27,272 nt of DNA from REEB85 sp018971455 (GTDB taxonomy: Bacteria; Pseudomonadota; Alphaproteobacteria; Acetobacterales; Acetobacteraceae): positions 1-27,272 of the forward strand of contig JAGWNT010000055.1 of assembly GCA_028871195.1 (NCBI GenBank), given 5' to 3'. Both the position numbers and the translations under genes were made by a program. A model generated the notes under the pieces. It did not search any database, was not told the origin of the DNA, and was given only the letters and a program-made list of their open reading frames with translations. Below, piece after piece: positions 7,858 through 15,332 of the stretch (position 1 is the first letter of the stretch; each line of letters begins with the position of its first letter).

Positions 7858-8934
7858 TCAGGCGACACGATAGCTCCGCCATGCCTCCGCAGTGAAGGCC
7901 ACGCCATGGCCGGGACGATCCGGCACGCGAAGCATGCCGGCTTCCAGCACCAGGCCATGCGTGAGCAGGTCGTCCATGAACGGGTAGTATTCGACATAGC
8001 TCGCACGCGGCAGCGCGGCGGCGATGTGCACGTGAAGCGGCGTCATGAAATGCGGGGCCAAGGCGAGCCCGAAGCTGTCGGCCATGTGGCCGATCCGCAT
8101 CGTCTCCGTGATGCCGCCGACGAAGCAGAGATCGGGCTGCACGACATCAACGGCGCCGTCGCGCATGTAGGGGACGAAATCGCGCCGCGAGTGCACGTGC
8201 TCCCCCATCGCGATGGCGAGCGGAAGAGTGGCACGCAGCCGCTGGTACCCCGCGAGATCCTGGGAGAGGAGCGGCTCCTCCAGCCAGAACACGCCGAGCT
8301 CCGGGAGCTGGCGGCCGAGCCACAGCGCGGTCGGCAGGTCGAGCCGCTCATTCGCGTCGCAGAGGATGCGGATGTCCGGGCCCACCGCTTCGCGAACCGC
8401 GGCAAGGCGCGCGATGTCGCGTGCCGGCTCGCGGCCGATACGGATCTTGACCGCTTCGAACCCGGCGCGGGCGTATTCCCCGGCCAGTTCCGCAAGCTCG
8501 CCGATGGGCAGCGTGGGGCTTGCCTTGCCGCTGCCGTAGCAGGGCACCCGGTCGCGCACCTGTCCGAGTGCGCGGGCAAGCGAGACACCGCCGGCACGTG
8601 CCCGCAGATCCCACATGGCGATGTCGATCGCCGCGATCGCCATCGAGGCGATGCCGTGGCCCAAACGATGGGTGCGGTGGAACAGCATGTCGTTCACCGC
8701 CTCGACATCGCGCGCCTCCCGCCCGGTGACGCAGGGGAGGAGAACGACGTCCAGCAGCGCCTTGATCGCCTCCCCGCCGCCATGATCCGACGTGAAGCTC
8801 CATCCCGTGCCGGTCTTGCCGCTCGTGTCCTCGAGGGTGACGCCGATGAGTTCGAACATTTCATCGGCGCGCTCGGCGCGCACGCGGTCGGAAGGAAAGC
8901 GGAGCATCCAGCTGCCGACGCTCTTGATCGTCAT
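7858..8934 (-). CDS. Second enolase-superfamily (MR/MLE) enzyme, K-x-R variant
   Basis: This 358-residue MR/MLE protein is clearly diverged from its neighbour at 6548-7663. Metal ligands are D193 (LCDANE), E219 (WLEEP) and E245 (MGEH); a barrel Asp (D268, QPDLC) and H295 (LAPHFMTP) are also present. The first catalytic lysine is K163, but the second position of the K-x-K motif is arginine (KIRIG, R165), so the acid/base set differs from that of the first paralogue. Substrate or stereochemistry should differ too. The family includes dehydratases and racemases of sugar and hydroxy acids. It follows a Gfo/Idh gene after 11 nt and is probably co-transcribed with it. The stop codon lies just upstream of the next operon's -35 element. 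Confidence 0.9.
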   Translation of the reverse strand: MTIKSVGSWMLRFPSDRVRAERADEMFELIGVTLEDTSGKTGTGWSFTSDHGGGEAIKALLDVVLLPCVTGREARDVEAVNDMLFHRTHRLGHGIASMAIAAIDIAMWDLRARAGGVSLARALGQVRDRVPCYGSGKASPTLPIGELAELAGEYARAGFEAVKIRIGREPARDIARLAAVREAVGPDIRILCDANERLDLPTALWLGRQLPELGVFWLEEPLLSQDLAGYQRLRATLPLAIAMGEHVHSRRDFVPYMRDGAVDVVQPDLCFVGGITETMRIGHMADSFGLALAPHFMTPLHVHIAAALPRASYVEYYPFMDDLLTHGLVLEAGMLRVPDRPGHGVAFTAEAWRSYRVA

Positions 8935-8945
8935 GCGCGATGTCT

Positions 8946-9854
8946 TCAGGGAGGGACCGCGATGGCCGCGCCGGCACGGGCGCTCTGCTCGGCGGCAGCC
9001 AGAATGGAGGTGATGGTGGCGCCGGTCCGCACGTCACATTCATGCTGATCGAGCCTGCCCTCGATCAGCTCGGCCAGTGTCTCCACGGCCCGTGTGAAGG
9101 CTCCGCGGCGATCGATCTCCGGTTCCGGCAGGGCAATCTCGCGTGTCGGCGATGCGAAGCGATAGCTCGTGCCAACCTGGGCGGGATCGGCGTGCAGGGT
9201 GAGCGAGACATCCGCGGTGGCGCCATTCCGGTGCTCGGTCCGGAACACGCAGACGCCCCCCTCCTCCGGCTGCGCCCGCACCCGCTCGACGGGCCCGAGC
9301 ATCGGGAGCAGGACCGAGAGCACGTGCGGGCCGATATCCCAGAGCGCCGCTCCCGCCTCCTGGCGCCACACCGATTGCGCGTAGGGCGAGGCAGTCGCCA
9401 TCACAGAGGAATGGACGCGCACCGTCGCCTTCCGCCAGTCACCCCCGCGCTCGGCGGCGATCGCGGCGGCAATTTCCGGCACAAAACGGCGGAGAAAGAA
9501 CACGATGCTGCGCGTGCCGCGCGCCGTCATGGCATCGGCGATCGCCTGGGCGTCGCTCGCGGTCAGGGCGAGCGGCTTTTCGAGGATCATGTGCTTGCCC
9601 GCTTCGGCGGCGCGCAGCGCGAGGCCCGCCTGAACCGATGGCGGCACCGCCATTGTCAGCGCATCGGTCTCGGCGAGGAGATCGTCGAATGTCTCGAATG
9701 CCCGCACGCCGAGATGCTGGGCGATGGCGCGCGCGGCGTCCTGATTTCGTCCCCAGACGCCGGCGAGGCCGGCCCCCTTCGCGCGGGCGACGCCAGGCGC
9801 ATGCACCTCCCGGCCCCAGAATGCCGTGCCGACCACACCGAACCGAATTGCCAC
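8946..9854 (-). CDS. Gfo/Idh/MocA-family oxidoreductase
   Basis: This 302-residue NAD(P)-dependent dehydrogenase-like protein has an N-terminal Rossmann fold beginning MAIRFGVVGTAFWGREVHAPG, the active-site motif LEKPLAL (about 91-97), and a C-terminal alpha/beta domain with ALWDIGPHVLSVLL, the family's substrate-site Asp/His segment. The nucleotide loop is not the textbook GxGxxG (GVVGTAFWG). It is short for the family, which is commonly 330-380 residues. Members oxidise hydroxyl groups on sugars, inositols and related rings. It is the first gene of a two-gene leftward operon with the K-x-R MR/MLE enzyme. The substrate is not identifiable. Confidence 0.88.
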   Translation of the reverse strand: MAIRFGVVGTAFWGREVHAPGVARAKGAGLAGVWGRNQDAARAIAQHLGVRAFETFDDLLAETDALTMAVPPSVQAGLALRAAEAGKHMILEKPLALTASDAQAIADAMTARGTRSIVFFLRRFVPEIAAAIAAERGGDWRKATVRVHSSVMATASPYAQSVWRQEAGAALWDIGPHVLSVLLPMLGPVERVRAQPEEGGVCVFRTEHRNGATADVSLTLHADPAQVGTSYRFASPTREIALPEPEIDRRGAFTRAVETLAELIEGRLDQHECDVRTGATITSILAAAEQSARAGAAIAVPP

Positions 9855-9965
9855 GCGCCCGCCCTTTCGTATCGCGTCACGCCACCTGTTCCGCCATTCG
9901 CGGCCGCCGGGGCGGAGCGTTGGCCGGCCACGCCGCGCGCCCTCTTGCTGTGACGCTCATCCCAA

Positions 9966-10013
9966 TGTAAGCGCTCGTCATCAAAGCCTAGGTCCGCATG
10001 CCACGCGCGTCAA
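9966..10013. promoter_or_regulatory. Divergent control region with LacI-type operator half-site
   Basis: TGTAAGCGCTCGTC (9966-9979) has a perfect left half TGTAAGC and a degenerate right half. For the leftward gene at 9854, a -35 TTGACG (10013-10008) and a weak -10 TAGGCT (9990-9985) are spaced 17 nt, and the operator falls at the expected transcription start. The region is shared with the rightward MmgE/PrpD gene starting at 10081, so one site could control both. It is weaker than the other operators because only half the palindrome is conserved. Confidence 0.5.
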
Positions 10014-10080
10014 GCAACGACCCGGGATGCATGCGGATTGACGCCGGGGCGCGTGGGCGTGGCGTGGTGAGGAGGAAGCG

Positions 10081-11475
10081 GTGGCCGGTTCGTGTTCCGA
10101 CGGCGGGCAATATGGCCCGGCAATCGCACGCCATGCCGCGGCCGCCACCACGGCTCCGCTGCCGGATGAGGTCCGCGAGAAGGCGAAGCTCCATTTGCTC
10201 GACACGCTTGCCGCGATCGTATCCGGGGCGGCGCTGGAGGCGGGCATCGCCGGCCAGCGCTATGTGGCGTCGCTTGGCGGGGCAGCCATTGCGCCGGTTC
10301 TCGGGACTGGTCTGCGCGCGCCTCTGGCCGAGGCGGCGCTTGCCAACGGCATGGCCGCGCACGCCGACGAATCCGACGATTCGCAGGAGGACAGCCAGAC
10401 GCACCCCGGCTGCGGTGTCGTGCCCGCCGCGATCGTCACCGGCGCGGCGCTCGGATGCCCGGGAGACGCCCTGCTGCGTGCGACCATCCTTGGCTATGAG
10501 ATGACCGTGCGTTTCGCGCGCGCGTTCGGCGGCGCGATGACGTTCAAGAGTTCATCCCTGTCGAGCCATGCCTATGGCCCGCTTTTCGGCGCGGGCTACG
10601 CGGCGGGCGCGCTGATGGGGTTCGATGCGGACCGGTTCATGATCCTGCTGAACTATCTCGCCCAGGAAGCCTCGGGGCTCACGACGTGGCGGCTGGATGA
10701 GCGGCACACGCTGAAGAGCTACGTGTTCGGCGGCATGCCGGCGATGAACGGCGTCAAATCGGCCGCCCTGGTGCGCGCGGGATTTACCGGCGGCGGCGAT
10801 GCGCTCGACATGAACGAGCGCAACATGCTCGATGCCATTTCCCCGGAACCGCGCCCAGACGCGTTGACGCAACAACTGGGCACGCGCTTCGCCATCATGG
10901 AGACGGATATCAAGTGCTATCCCGTCGGCTACCCGATCGCGGCCCCCCTGGCCGCGCTCGAAGCCATTCTCGCCGAACAGCGCATCACAGCACCCGACAT
11001 CACCGCCATCCGCATTCATTACAGCGAACACTGGTACAAGGTGATTGGCGACAAGAGCCGCATGCCGGATGTCAATCTCCGCTACTGCATGACCGCGGCG
11101 GCGCTCGACGGGCGGCTCAGCTTTGATGCGGCCCATGACAGCGCGCGGATGGAAAGCCCCGATGTCGTCCGCATGGGCCAGCGGATTGCGATGCTCGGAC
11201 CGACGCCGGGGCTGGAACGCTTCGCCGCCGTGGTGGAGGTCGATGCGGCCGGGCGAACCTATCGCCGCGCGCAGGGACGCGACGTCCGCGGGCGCGTCGA
11301 AAACCCGATGACGCGCGACGAGGTGGAAGCCAAGGCGGCGGAGCTGATGGGGACGGTCCTGCCCGCGGCGCAGGTGCGGGCGGCGATCGCCATGCTGCGG
11401 CGGGTGGACGAGAGTGCGGATTGCCGCGAGCTGGTGGCGCTGCTCACGCCGGAGAGCAACGTCCGATCTGGCTGA
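10081..11475 (+). CDS. MmgE/PrpD family protein
   Basis: This 464-residue MmgE/PrpD-fold protein belongs to the family of 2-methylcitrate dehydratase, cis-aconitate decarboxylase and many uncharacterised hydro-lyases. Family-typical stretches are KAKLHLLDTLAAIVSG near the N terminus, NGMAAHADESDDSQEDSQTHPGCGVVPAAI in the central helical domain (Asp/His-rich active-site region), TFKSSSLSSHAYGPLFGAGYAAG, and IKCYPVGYPIAAPLAALEAI with the conserved Lys-Cys-Tyr-Pro. The start is GTG at 10081 with AGGAGG at 10070-10075. Transcription is divergent from the Gfo/Idh-MR/MLE operon. Its last codons run into a large inverted repeat (11452-11514). It probably dehydrates or isomerises a hydroxy acid of the same pathway; the substrate is unknown. 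Confidence 0.9.
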   Translation: MAGSCSDGGQYGPAIARHAAAATTAPLPDEVREKAKLHLLDTLAAIVSGAALEAGIAGQRYVASLGGAAIAPVLGTGLRAPLAEAALANGMAAHADESDDSQEDSQTHPGCGVVPAAIVTGAALGCPGDALLRATILGYEMTVRFARAFGGAMTFKSSSLSSHAYGPLFGAGYAAGALMGFDADRFMILLNYLAQEASGLTTWRLDERHTLKSYVFGGMPAMNGVKSAALVRAGFTGGGDALDMNERNMLDAISPEPRPDALTQQLGTRFAIMETDIKCYPVGYPIAAPLAALEAILAEQRITAPDITAIRIHYSEHWYKVIGDKSRMPDVNLRYCMTAAALDGRLSFDAAHDSARMESPDVVRMGQRIAMLGPTPGLERFAAVVEVDAAGRTYRRAQGRDVRGRVENPMTRDEVEAKAAELMGTVLPAAQVRAAIAMLRRVDESADCRELVALLTPESNVRSG

Positions 11476-11514
11476 ACCGCTTCGTGGTCAGTCAGATCGG
11501 ACTAAGTTGCTCTC
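11452..11514. terminator. Large imperfect hairpin over the end of the MmgE/PrpD gene
   Basis: Arms GAGAGCAAC (11452-11460) + GTCCGATCTG (11461-11470) + CTGA (11472-11475) pair with TCAG (11488-11491), CAGATCGGAC (11493-11502) and GTTGCTCTC (11506-11514). There is one G-U pair (11471/11492), a three-base bulge (11503-11505) and a 12-nt loop. This gives about 24 base pairs, and the left arm contains the last codons and stop of the gene. No T-run follows, so it may be a bidirectional terminator, an mRNA-stabilising structure or the trace of a small inverted-repeat element. Confidence 0.6.
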
Positions 11515-11552
11515 GCTTCAATGTTTTCCAGAGCACCGGGCCGATGCGGGTG

Positions 11553-11577
11553 CCGTGGCACCTACCAGGTGCCACGG
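11553..11577. terminator. Perfect 11-bp hairpin at the convergent end of the enoyl-CoA hydratase gene
   Basis: CCGTGGCACCT (11553-11563), loop ACC, AGGTGCCACGG (11567-11577). It includes the last codons and stop of the leftward enoyl-CoA hydratase gene and lies 38 bp from the larger hairpin that ends the rightward gene. No T-tract is visible. The convergent position makes termination or 3' end protection the likeliest role. Confidence 0.55.
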
Positions 11578-12362
11578 AACTTTGGCGCTCGCTTCTCGAC
11601 GAAGGCGGTCATGCCTTCCTTCCGATCCGGTGACTCCGCGTTGCGCCAGATCGAATCCCGCTCGTAGGCGATTCCGTTCTCCAGCGTCGCGCCAACGGCG
11701 ACGCGGATGCAGGCCTTGGTCAGGCGCACCGCGATCGGCGCGCGGGAGGCGATGACCTCACCGATTTCGATCGCGCGCCGGACCGTGTCGGCAGGATCGC
11801 AGATCTCGACGACATAGCCGAGGCGGCGCGCGGTCTCGGCATCGATGGGATCGCCCGTGAAGAGCATATAGGCGGCGAGGGCCGGCCCCACCTTGCGCGG
11901 CAGGCGTTGGGTTCCGCCGTCGCCCGCCATGCCGCCGATCTTCACCTCCGGCTGCCCGAACTGCGCGTTGCTCCCGGCAATGATAAAATCGCACACCATG
12001 GCAAGCTCATTGCCCGCGCCGAACGCGATGCCGTTGACGGCGGCGATCATCGGCTTGGGAAACTGCTCGATCCGCCGCCACGCCGCGACCCGCAGGGGGT
12101 TGTTGGACGTGCCGGGCGGACCGCGCTCCACCATTTCGCGGATATCCGCACCCGCGGCAAACGCGTCCCGGCCACCGGTGATCACCACGCAGCGGATCGA
12201 GGGGTCCTCGGCGGCGATCTCCAGCTGGCGTCCGAGCTCAATGACCATCGAGCTGTGGAGGGCATTTTTCTTCTGCTCGCGGGCGAAGCGGATGAGCTGC
12301 ACATGCGGCGACGGGCGCTCACCCACTACGCAGGCGGCGAGGTTTTCGCTCTCCGTCATCAC
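11562..12362 (-). CDS. Enoyl-CoA hydratase/isomerase (crotonase family)
   Basis: This crotonase-fold protein of about 266 residues normally hydrates a trans-2-enoyl-CoA in beta-oxidation-like pathways. The oxyanion-hole segments are FAAGADIREM (about 68-77) and NGIAFGAGNELAM (110-122). Both hydratase glutamates are present: E119 (GNELAM) and E139 (GQPEVKIGGMAGDGGTQRL). GTG at 12362 overlaps the stop of the upstream CoA-transferase gene by 4 nt (GTGA); ATG at 12359 would overlap by 1 nt, so either start implies translational coupling. It is the last gene of the ALDH-CaiB-ECH operon and follows CoA activation logically. The final residues FRGTW are encoded within a hairpin. Confidence 0.92.
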   Translation of the reverse strand: MMTESENLAACVVGERPSPHVQLIRFAREQKKNALHSSMVIELGRQLEIAAEDPSIRCVVITGGRDAFAAGADIREMVERGPPGTSNNPLRVAAWRRIEQFPKPMIAAVNGIAFGAGNELAMVCDFIIAGSNAQFGQPEVKIGGMAGDGGTQRLPRKVGPALAAYMLFTGDPIDAETARRLGYVVEICDPADTVRRAIEIGEVIASRAPIAVRLTKACIRVAVGATLENGIAYERDSIWRNAESPDRKEGMTAFVEKRAPKFRGTW

Positions 12363-13576
12363 GCGATCGTCCGCTCGTCGTCACGCGCCTCCGCGGTTTC
12401 GCCCGCGGCGCGCACGATGCCGCGACGCACGAGATCCGCGATGCGGTCCTCGGCGAGGCCCATCTCGGACAGGATCTCCCTCGTGTTTTCGCCGATCTTC
12501 ACCGCCTTGACGCGAAGCGGCGGGACCTCCCCGTCGTAACGGATCGGGTGGTTCACCAGGGTCACTGGAACGTCGCCGACGGTCTCGTGGCGGAAGACGC
12601 CGAGGGCCTTGGCCTGCGGATCCTCGGCGACGTCGTCGAAGCTGAAGACCTTGCTGTACCAGATGCCGATGGGATCGAAGGCCCGCTCCACGTCGGCAAA
12701 CCGGCGCGTGGCCATGACGCGGGCGAACTCGCGCGAGTAATGATCGCGATCGGCGAAACGATCGAGGCCGGCGATCTGGCGAAGCTCGTCGCTGTCCAGC
12801 GCATCGGCGACCTTCATCGGATCATTCACGGACATCGCGATTTCGGCATCGAGCAGGCGATAGATGCCGTAGGGCGCCTGGTGGTACCAGGTGGCAAGGT
12901 GCTCCTCGCGGTCGAACACCTCCGCACCCGGGCGCTGGGAGAGATAGACGGTGAGCGGTTCCGTCTGGATGTCGAGACCGGCCGCGAAGAGTGAGCTTTC
13001 GACCAGGGTTCCCTGGCCGGTGGTCAGCTTCTTCACGTAGGCCGCGACAATTCCCATGGCGAGCAGCGCACCGCCGTGCTGATCGACGATCGCCGAGCCG
13101 ACGGCCCGCGCGCCTTCCTGCCCGGTGGCGTAGGCAAGGCCGGTGCGCGCCTGGATGATGATGTCCTGCGCGGGACGCTTGACCATGGGCCCGGCGCTGC
13201 CCCAGCCGGTGCCGCTCGCGTAGATGATCTCGGGCTTGCGCTTGCGGATCGCCTCGTAGGAGAGGCCAAGCCGTTCCATGACACCGCTGCGGTAATTCTC
13301 GACAACGACATCGGCCTGGTCGATGAGCGAGAGCACGATCTCGAGCCCTTCCGGCGACTTCAGATCGACGGCAAGGCAGCGTTTGTTGCGAAACGCGCAG
13401 AGATAGAGGCCGCTCGCATCGCCGAAATGCGGGCCCGCCCAGCGGCGCGCCCGCTCGCCCTCGATGGGTTCGATCTTGATGATGTCGGCGCCCATATCGC
13501 CGAGATACTGGGTGCAGGCCGGCCCTTGGAGCACGTGGCAGAAACTCACCACTTTCATCGAACGAAGCATGGTCAT
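12359..13576 (-). CDS. Family III CoA transferase (CaiB/BaiF type)
   Basis: This 405-residue family III CoA transferase moves CoA from a donor CoA-ester to a free carboxylic acid through an aspartyl intermediate. Features are the N-terminal Rossmann-like start VVSFCHVLQGPACTQYLGDMGADIIKIEP, VVENYRSGVMERLGL, and the catalytic Asp in RPAQDIIIQARTGLAYATG (about D138). The length matches the family. It lies 57 nt after the aldehyde dehydrogenase gene and overlaps the enoyl-CoA hydratase gene, so the unit probably converts an aldehyde to acid, to acyl-CoA, to hydroxyacyl-CoA. Relatives act on carnitine, formate/oxalate, bile acids, itaconate and aromatic acids; which acid is used here cannot be told. 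Confidence 0.93.
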   Translation of the reverse strand: MTMLRSMKVVSFCHVLQGPACTQYLGDMGADIIKIEPIEGERARRWAGPHFGDASGLYLCAFRNKRCLAVDLKSPEGLEIVLSLIDQADVVVENYRSGVMERLGLSYEAIRKRKPEIIYASGTGWGSAGPMVKRPAQDIIIQARTGLAYATGQEGARAVGSAIVDQHGGALLAMGIVAAYVKKLTTGQGTLVESSLFAAGLDIQTEPLTVYLSQRPGAEVFDREEHLATWYHQAPYGIYRLLDAEIAMSVNDPMKVADALDSDELRQIAGLDRFADRDHYSREFARVMATRRFADVERAFDPIGIWYSKVFSFDDVAEDPQAKALGVFRHETVGDVPVTLVNHPIRYDGEVPPLRVKAVKIGENTREILSEMGLAEDRIADLVRRGIVRAAGETAEARDDERTIA

Positions 13577-13633
13577 TTGTCCATTCCTGCCGCGGCGTCG
13601 CGGCGCTTTTCATGATTTCTTGCCGCCCGCAAC

Positions 13634-15136
13634 TCAGCCGTGCACGGGATTAAGCTGTATCTGCAACGTCTTCAGCCGGGTGAATTCATCGATGGCGTAC
13701 GCGCCCTTCTCGTGCCCGAGCCCGCGCTGCTTGTGCCCGGTGAGAGGCAGTTCGGGCGCGCCCGCCATGTAGGTGTTGATCTCCACCGTTCCCGCGCCGA
13801 GCGCGCGGCCGATCGCGAAGGCCTTGTCCATGTCGCGCGTCCACAAGCCCGCCGAAAGACCGTAGGCGGTGCCGTTGGCGAGCGCCACCGCCTCCTCGAT
13901 TCCGCTGAACCGCATCACCGACAGGATCGGGCCGAAAATCTCCTCCTGCGCGATCGACATGGCCGGGCGCACGCCGGTAAAAACCCCGGGCTGCACGAAG
14001 AATCCCTCGGGCGGCAATCCGGGGTCCGGCCGCGCGGAAAATGTCGCGCCATCCGCGATGCCCGCCTGCACGTAGCCCTGCACGCGATGGCGCTGCGCCT
14101 CGCTCACGAGCGGACCCATCTCCGTTTCGGGATCGAGCGGGTCGCCCACACGGATCCGTTGGAGGCGTTCGGTGACGCTGGCGATGAAACGATCGGCAAT
14201 CGCCTCCTGCACCAGAAGCCGCGAGCCGCTCACGCAGGCCTGCCCGGCATTGCGTGTCACGCCGAAGGCGACACGCTCCGCCGCACGGTCGAGGTCGGCG
14301 TCGGCGCAGACGATCTGGGCGGATTTGCCGCCAAGCTCGAGCGACACGCGCTTCAGCATGCGGCCGCAGATTGCCCCGATCTCCCGTCCGACCCGCGTCG
14401 AGCCGGTGAACGAGATCATGTCGATCCTGGCATCTTCGCAGAGGGCCTTGCCGGCGCCCGGGCCGTCCCCGGCGACGATGTTGACCACGCCCGGCGGGAC
14501 ACCCGCCTCCAGCAGCAGCGCGCCGAGCCGCAGCGCCGTTCCCGACGTCATCTCGCTCGGCTTGACCACCGCGCAGCAGCCGAGAGCGAGCGCGAAGGGC
14601 AGTTTCTGGCTGACGATCAGCAGCGGGTAGTTCCACGGCGTGATCATGCCGACGACGCCGACCGGCTCGCGGAACACCAGGCCGAGATTGTCGCCGCCCA
14701 GCTGGTCATAGAGATCGCCGTCGCTTCGGCGCGCCAGGGTGGCCGCGAACTCCCAGAGCGCGACCGAGCCGCCGATTTCCCGCACCACGCCGGAGATGGG
14801 CTTGCCGACCTCGAGCGACTCGATCAGGCCAAGCTCTTCCTTGTGCTGCTCGATCAGCCGCGCGACGCGCCCGATGATGCGCGCGCGCTCGGCCCCCGCC
14901 ATGCGGCGCCACGTGCCGCGGTCGGCCTCCCGGCGTGCCGCGGCGATGGCCCGGTCGAGATCCGCCGGGGTGGCCGCGGGATAGCGGCTGACAACCGTCC
15001 CGCGCGCCGGGCTGCGCCGTTCGATGACGTCGCGTTGCGCGACGCCCACCAGATCCCCGTCGATCAGCGCTGCGAAGTCGCGCGGCGCCGGCATGGCCGC
15101 GACCGGCGACGACCCTCCTGCCGTGTGGTCAGGCAT
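13634..15136 (-). CDS. NAD(P)-dependent aldehyde dehydrogenase
   Basis: This ALDH-superfamily enzyme of 500 residues oxidises an aldehyde to a carboxylate. Catalytic elements are ITPWNYP with oxyanion Asn169, VVKPSE with Lys192, the FTGST cofactor loop (243-247), general base Glu267 in SLELGGKS, nucleophile Cys301 in NAGQACVSGSRL, and QEEIFGP with Glu399. The frame is open to 15223, but ATG at 15136 has GGGAGGAAGC just upstream and gives a normal length, while the longer start would lie upstream of the probable promoter. It is the first gene of the ALDH-CaiB-ECH operon. By eye it belongs with betaine aldehyde/gamma-aminobutyraldehyde-type dehydrogenases, but substrate is unassigned. Confidence 0.94.
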   Translation of the reverse strand: MPDHTAGGSSPVAAMPAPRDFAALIDGDLVGVAQRDVIERRSPARGTVVSRYPAATPADLDRAIAAARREADRGTWRRMAGAERARIIGRVARLIEQHKEELGLIESLEVGKPISGVVREIGGSVALWEFAATLARRSDGDLYDQLGGDNLGLVFREPVGVVGMITPWNYPLLIVSQKLPFALALGCCAVVKPSEMTSGTALRLGALLLEAGVPPGVVNIVAGDGPGAGKALCEDARIDMISFTGSTRVGREIGAICGRMLKRVSLELGGKSAQIVCADADLDRAAERVAFGVTRNAGQACVSGSRLLVQEAIADRFIASVTERLQRIRVGDPLDPETEMGPLVSEAQRHRVQGYVQAGIADGATFSARPDPGLPPEGFFVQPGVFTGVRPAMSIAQEEIFGPILSVMRFSGIEEAVALANGTAYGLSAGLWTRDMDKAFAIGRALGAGTVEINTYMAGAPELPLTGHKQRGLGHEKGAYAIDEFTRLKTLQIQLNPVHG

Positions 15137-15160
15137 GCTTCCTCCCCGGACGACGCGGCC

Positions 15161-15189
15161 AAGATGAAATCGCTTACGGTCAGTGTCAA
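15161..15189 (-). promoter_or_regulatory. Promoter with LacI-type operator in the spacer, for the ALDH-CaiB-ECH operon
   Basis: On the minus strand there is a perfect -35 TTGACA (15189-15184), a 17-nt spacer, and a -10-like CATCTT (15166-15161). The operator TGAAATCGCTTACG (15165-15178, plus-strand reading) lies inside the spacer and touches the -10. A repressor here would block polymerase directly. The start codon at 15136 is about 25 nt downstream of the -10. Confidence 0.7.
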
Positions 15190-15274
15190 GCACTCTGCCA
15201 CAAGGTATTTCTACCCCTTGCAATTCTGGCGGAAATTGGCAATTTTCTCCGTCTTGGCGGCGCGCGCGGGGCGG

Positions 15275-15288
15275 CGTAATAGCTTACA
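15275..15288 (+). promoter_or_regulatory. Putative LacI-type operator upstream of the first LacI regulator
   Basis: CGTAATAGCTTACA has three mismatches from TGTAAGCGCTTACA, with a perfect right half GCTTACA. It lies 45 bp upstream of the regulator's ATG at 15333. A weak -35 TTGGCG (15254-15259) with a -10-like TAATAG (15277-15282) would place the operator over the -10, suggesting autoregulation. Confidence 0.5.
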
Positions 15289-15332
15289 CCGCCGGACTAG
15301 CAGGCGCGCTCCGAAATCCATAGATTGCCACA

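Noticed and set aside
6350..7873. A 507-codon rightward open frame antisense to the MR/MLE gene
   Set aside because: The sense strand has the full K-x-K/D/E/E/H catalytic set; the antisense frame crosses a promoter and operator.
15218..15242. Inverted repeat TTGCAATT / AATTGGCAA upstream of the first LacI gene
   Set aside because: The arms match only with a one-base offset and are AT-poor elsewhere; it is not repeated at other promoters, so I could not support it as an operator.
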